A stretch of 64,000 nt of DNA from Marvinbryantia formatexigens DSM 14469 (GTDB lineage Bacteria; Bacillota; Clostridia; Lachnospirales; Lachnospiraceae). The position numbers were made by a program, and so were the translations under genes. The notes beneath the pieces are model-generated. The model had not been told where the DNA came from and did not search any database. It saw only the letters and a program-made list of their open reading frames with translations. The stretch spans positions 372,001-436,000 of the forward strand of contig NZ_CP102268.1 in the NCBI RefSeq assembly GCF_025148285.1, in the 5' to 3' direction. Of this stretch, positions 63,914 to 64,000 are shown piece after piece. The first letter of the stretch is position 1; every line of letters begins with the position of its first letter.

Positions 63914-64000
63914 ATGAAAAGAAAACTGACTGCGCTTCTTTGCGCCACACTTCTGACAGCCGCCCTGCCGGCTGCGGCATTCGCTGCCGAAACAGAGGAA
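63914..64000 (+). CDS. Start of an exported protein (runs off window)
   Basis: The first 29 residues (MKRKLTALLCATLLTAALPA followed by AAFAAETEE) are a textbook Sec signal peptide with likely cleavage after AFA. GGAG lies about seven bases before the ATG. The mature protein is outside the window, so no function can be given. Confidence 0.75.
   Translation, partial: MKRKLTALLCATLLTAALPAAAFAAETEE

Overview
The window (about 50% G+C, AT-richer patches) looks like an anaerobic Firmicute chromosome, most likely Lachnospiraceae/Clostridia. The evidence is strong AGGAGG ribosome sites, a TrpR-like YerC protein, a DUF1836 protein, a TSCPD-domain protein and a flavodiiron/flavin reductase/rubredoxin fusion. 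Genus and species cannot be given from sequence alone. I saw no rRNA, tRNA or CRISPR array.

Region 1 (1 to about 7,720) is the lysogeny end of a first element (A), probably a prophage or related integrative element running off the left edge. It has small early genes on the minus strand, a trypsin-like protease gene on the plus strand, a divergent switch (HTH gene and LexA/CI-type S24 repressor) with consensus promoters and repeated operators, a large secreted cargo protein inserted at the repressor 3' end, a tiny holin-like toxin with a hairpin over its ribosome site and an opposing consensus promoter (type I toxin-antitoxin layout), and a tyrosine integrase.

Region 2 (about 7,720 to 55,280) is a complete-looking prophage (B) of about 47 kb. 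It has a P2-like contractile tail (sheath, tube, gpE/E' frameshift chaperone, tape measure, gpX, gpD, gpV, gpU, gp25, gpJ, gpI, fibres), a head module (terminase GpA/Nu1, gpW, lambda-type portal, S78 protease, capsid, DUF2190), an early region (SSB-like protein, CHC2/DUF927 primase-helicase, SNF2 helicase, AbrB-like protein, VRR-NUC nuclease, ASCH protein, many small genes), a repressor with a secreted cargo gene, and a large serine recombinase. Nearly everything reads leftward from a perfect TTGACA-17-TATAAT promoter at 52,196-52,224, ending in lysis genes at the left end. An iteron-like array just downstream of the primase gene is the best origin candidate.

Region 3 (55,117-64,000) is host chromosome: rlmD/rumA (the integration target), an acidic membrane protein, pcrA, DUF1836, a yerC-like gene, a PHP-family hydrolase, a TSCPD protein, a flavodiiron fusion, and the start of an exported protein.

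The two elements are stacked at the same target, the 3' end of the 23S rRNA uracil methyltransferase gene. A divergent second copy of the rlmD 3' end lies between A's integrase and B's left end. Twice in this window (rlmD, and the repressor of A) a gene 3' end has been replaced by a slightly different copy and the old tail left beyond the inserted DNA. Other main points are a phage SNF2 helicase gene apparently split by a 1.05-kb two-gene cassette, a programmed -1 frameshift in the tail chaperone, and a matching C-terminal tail on two replication proteins.
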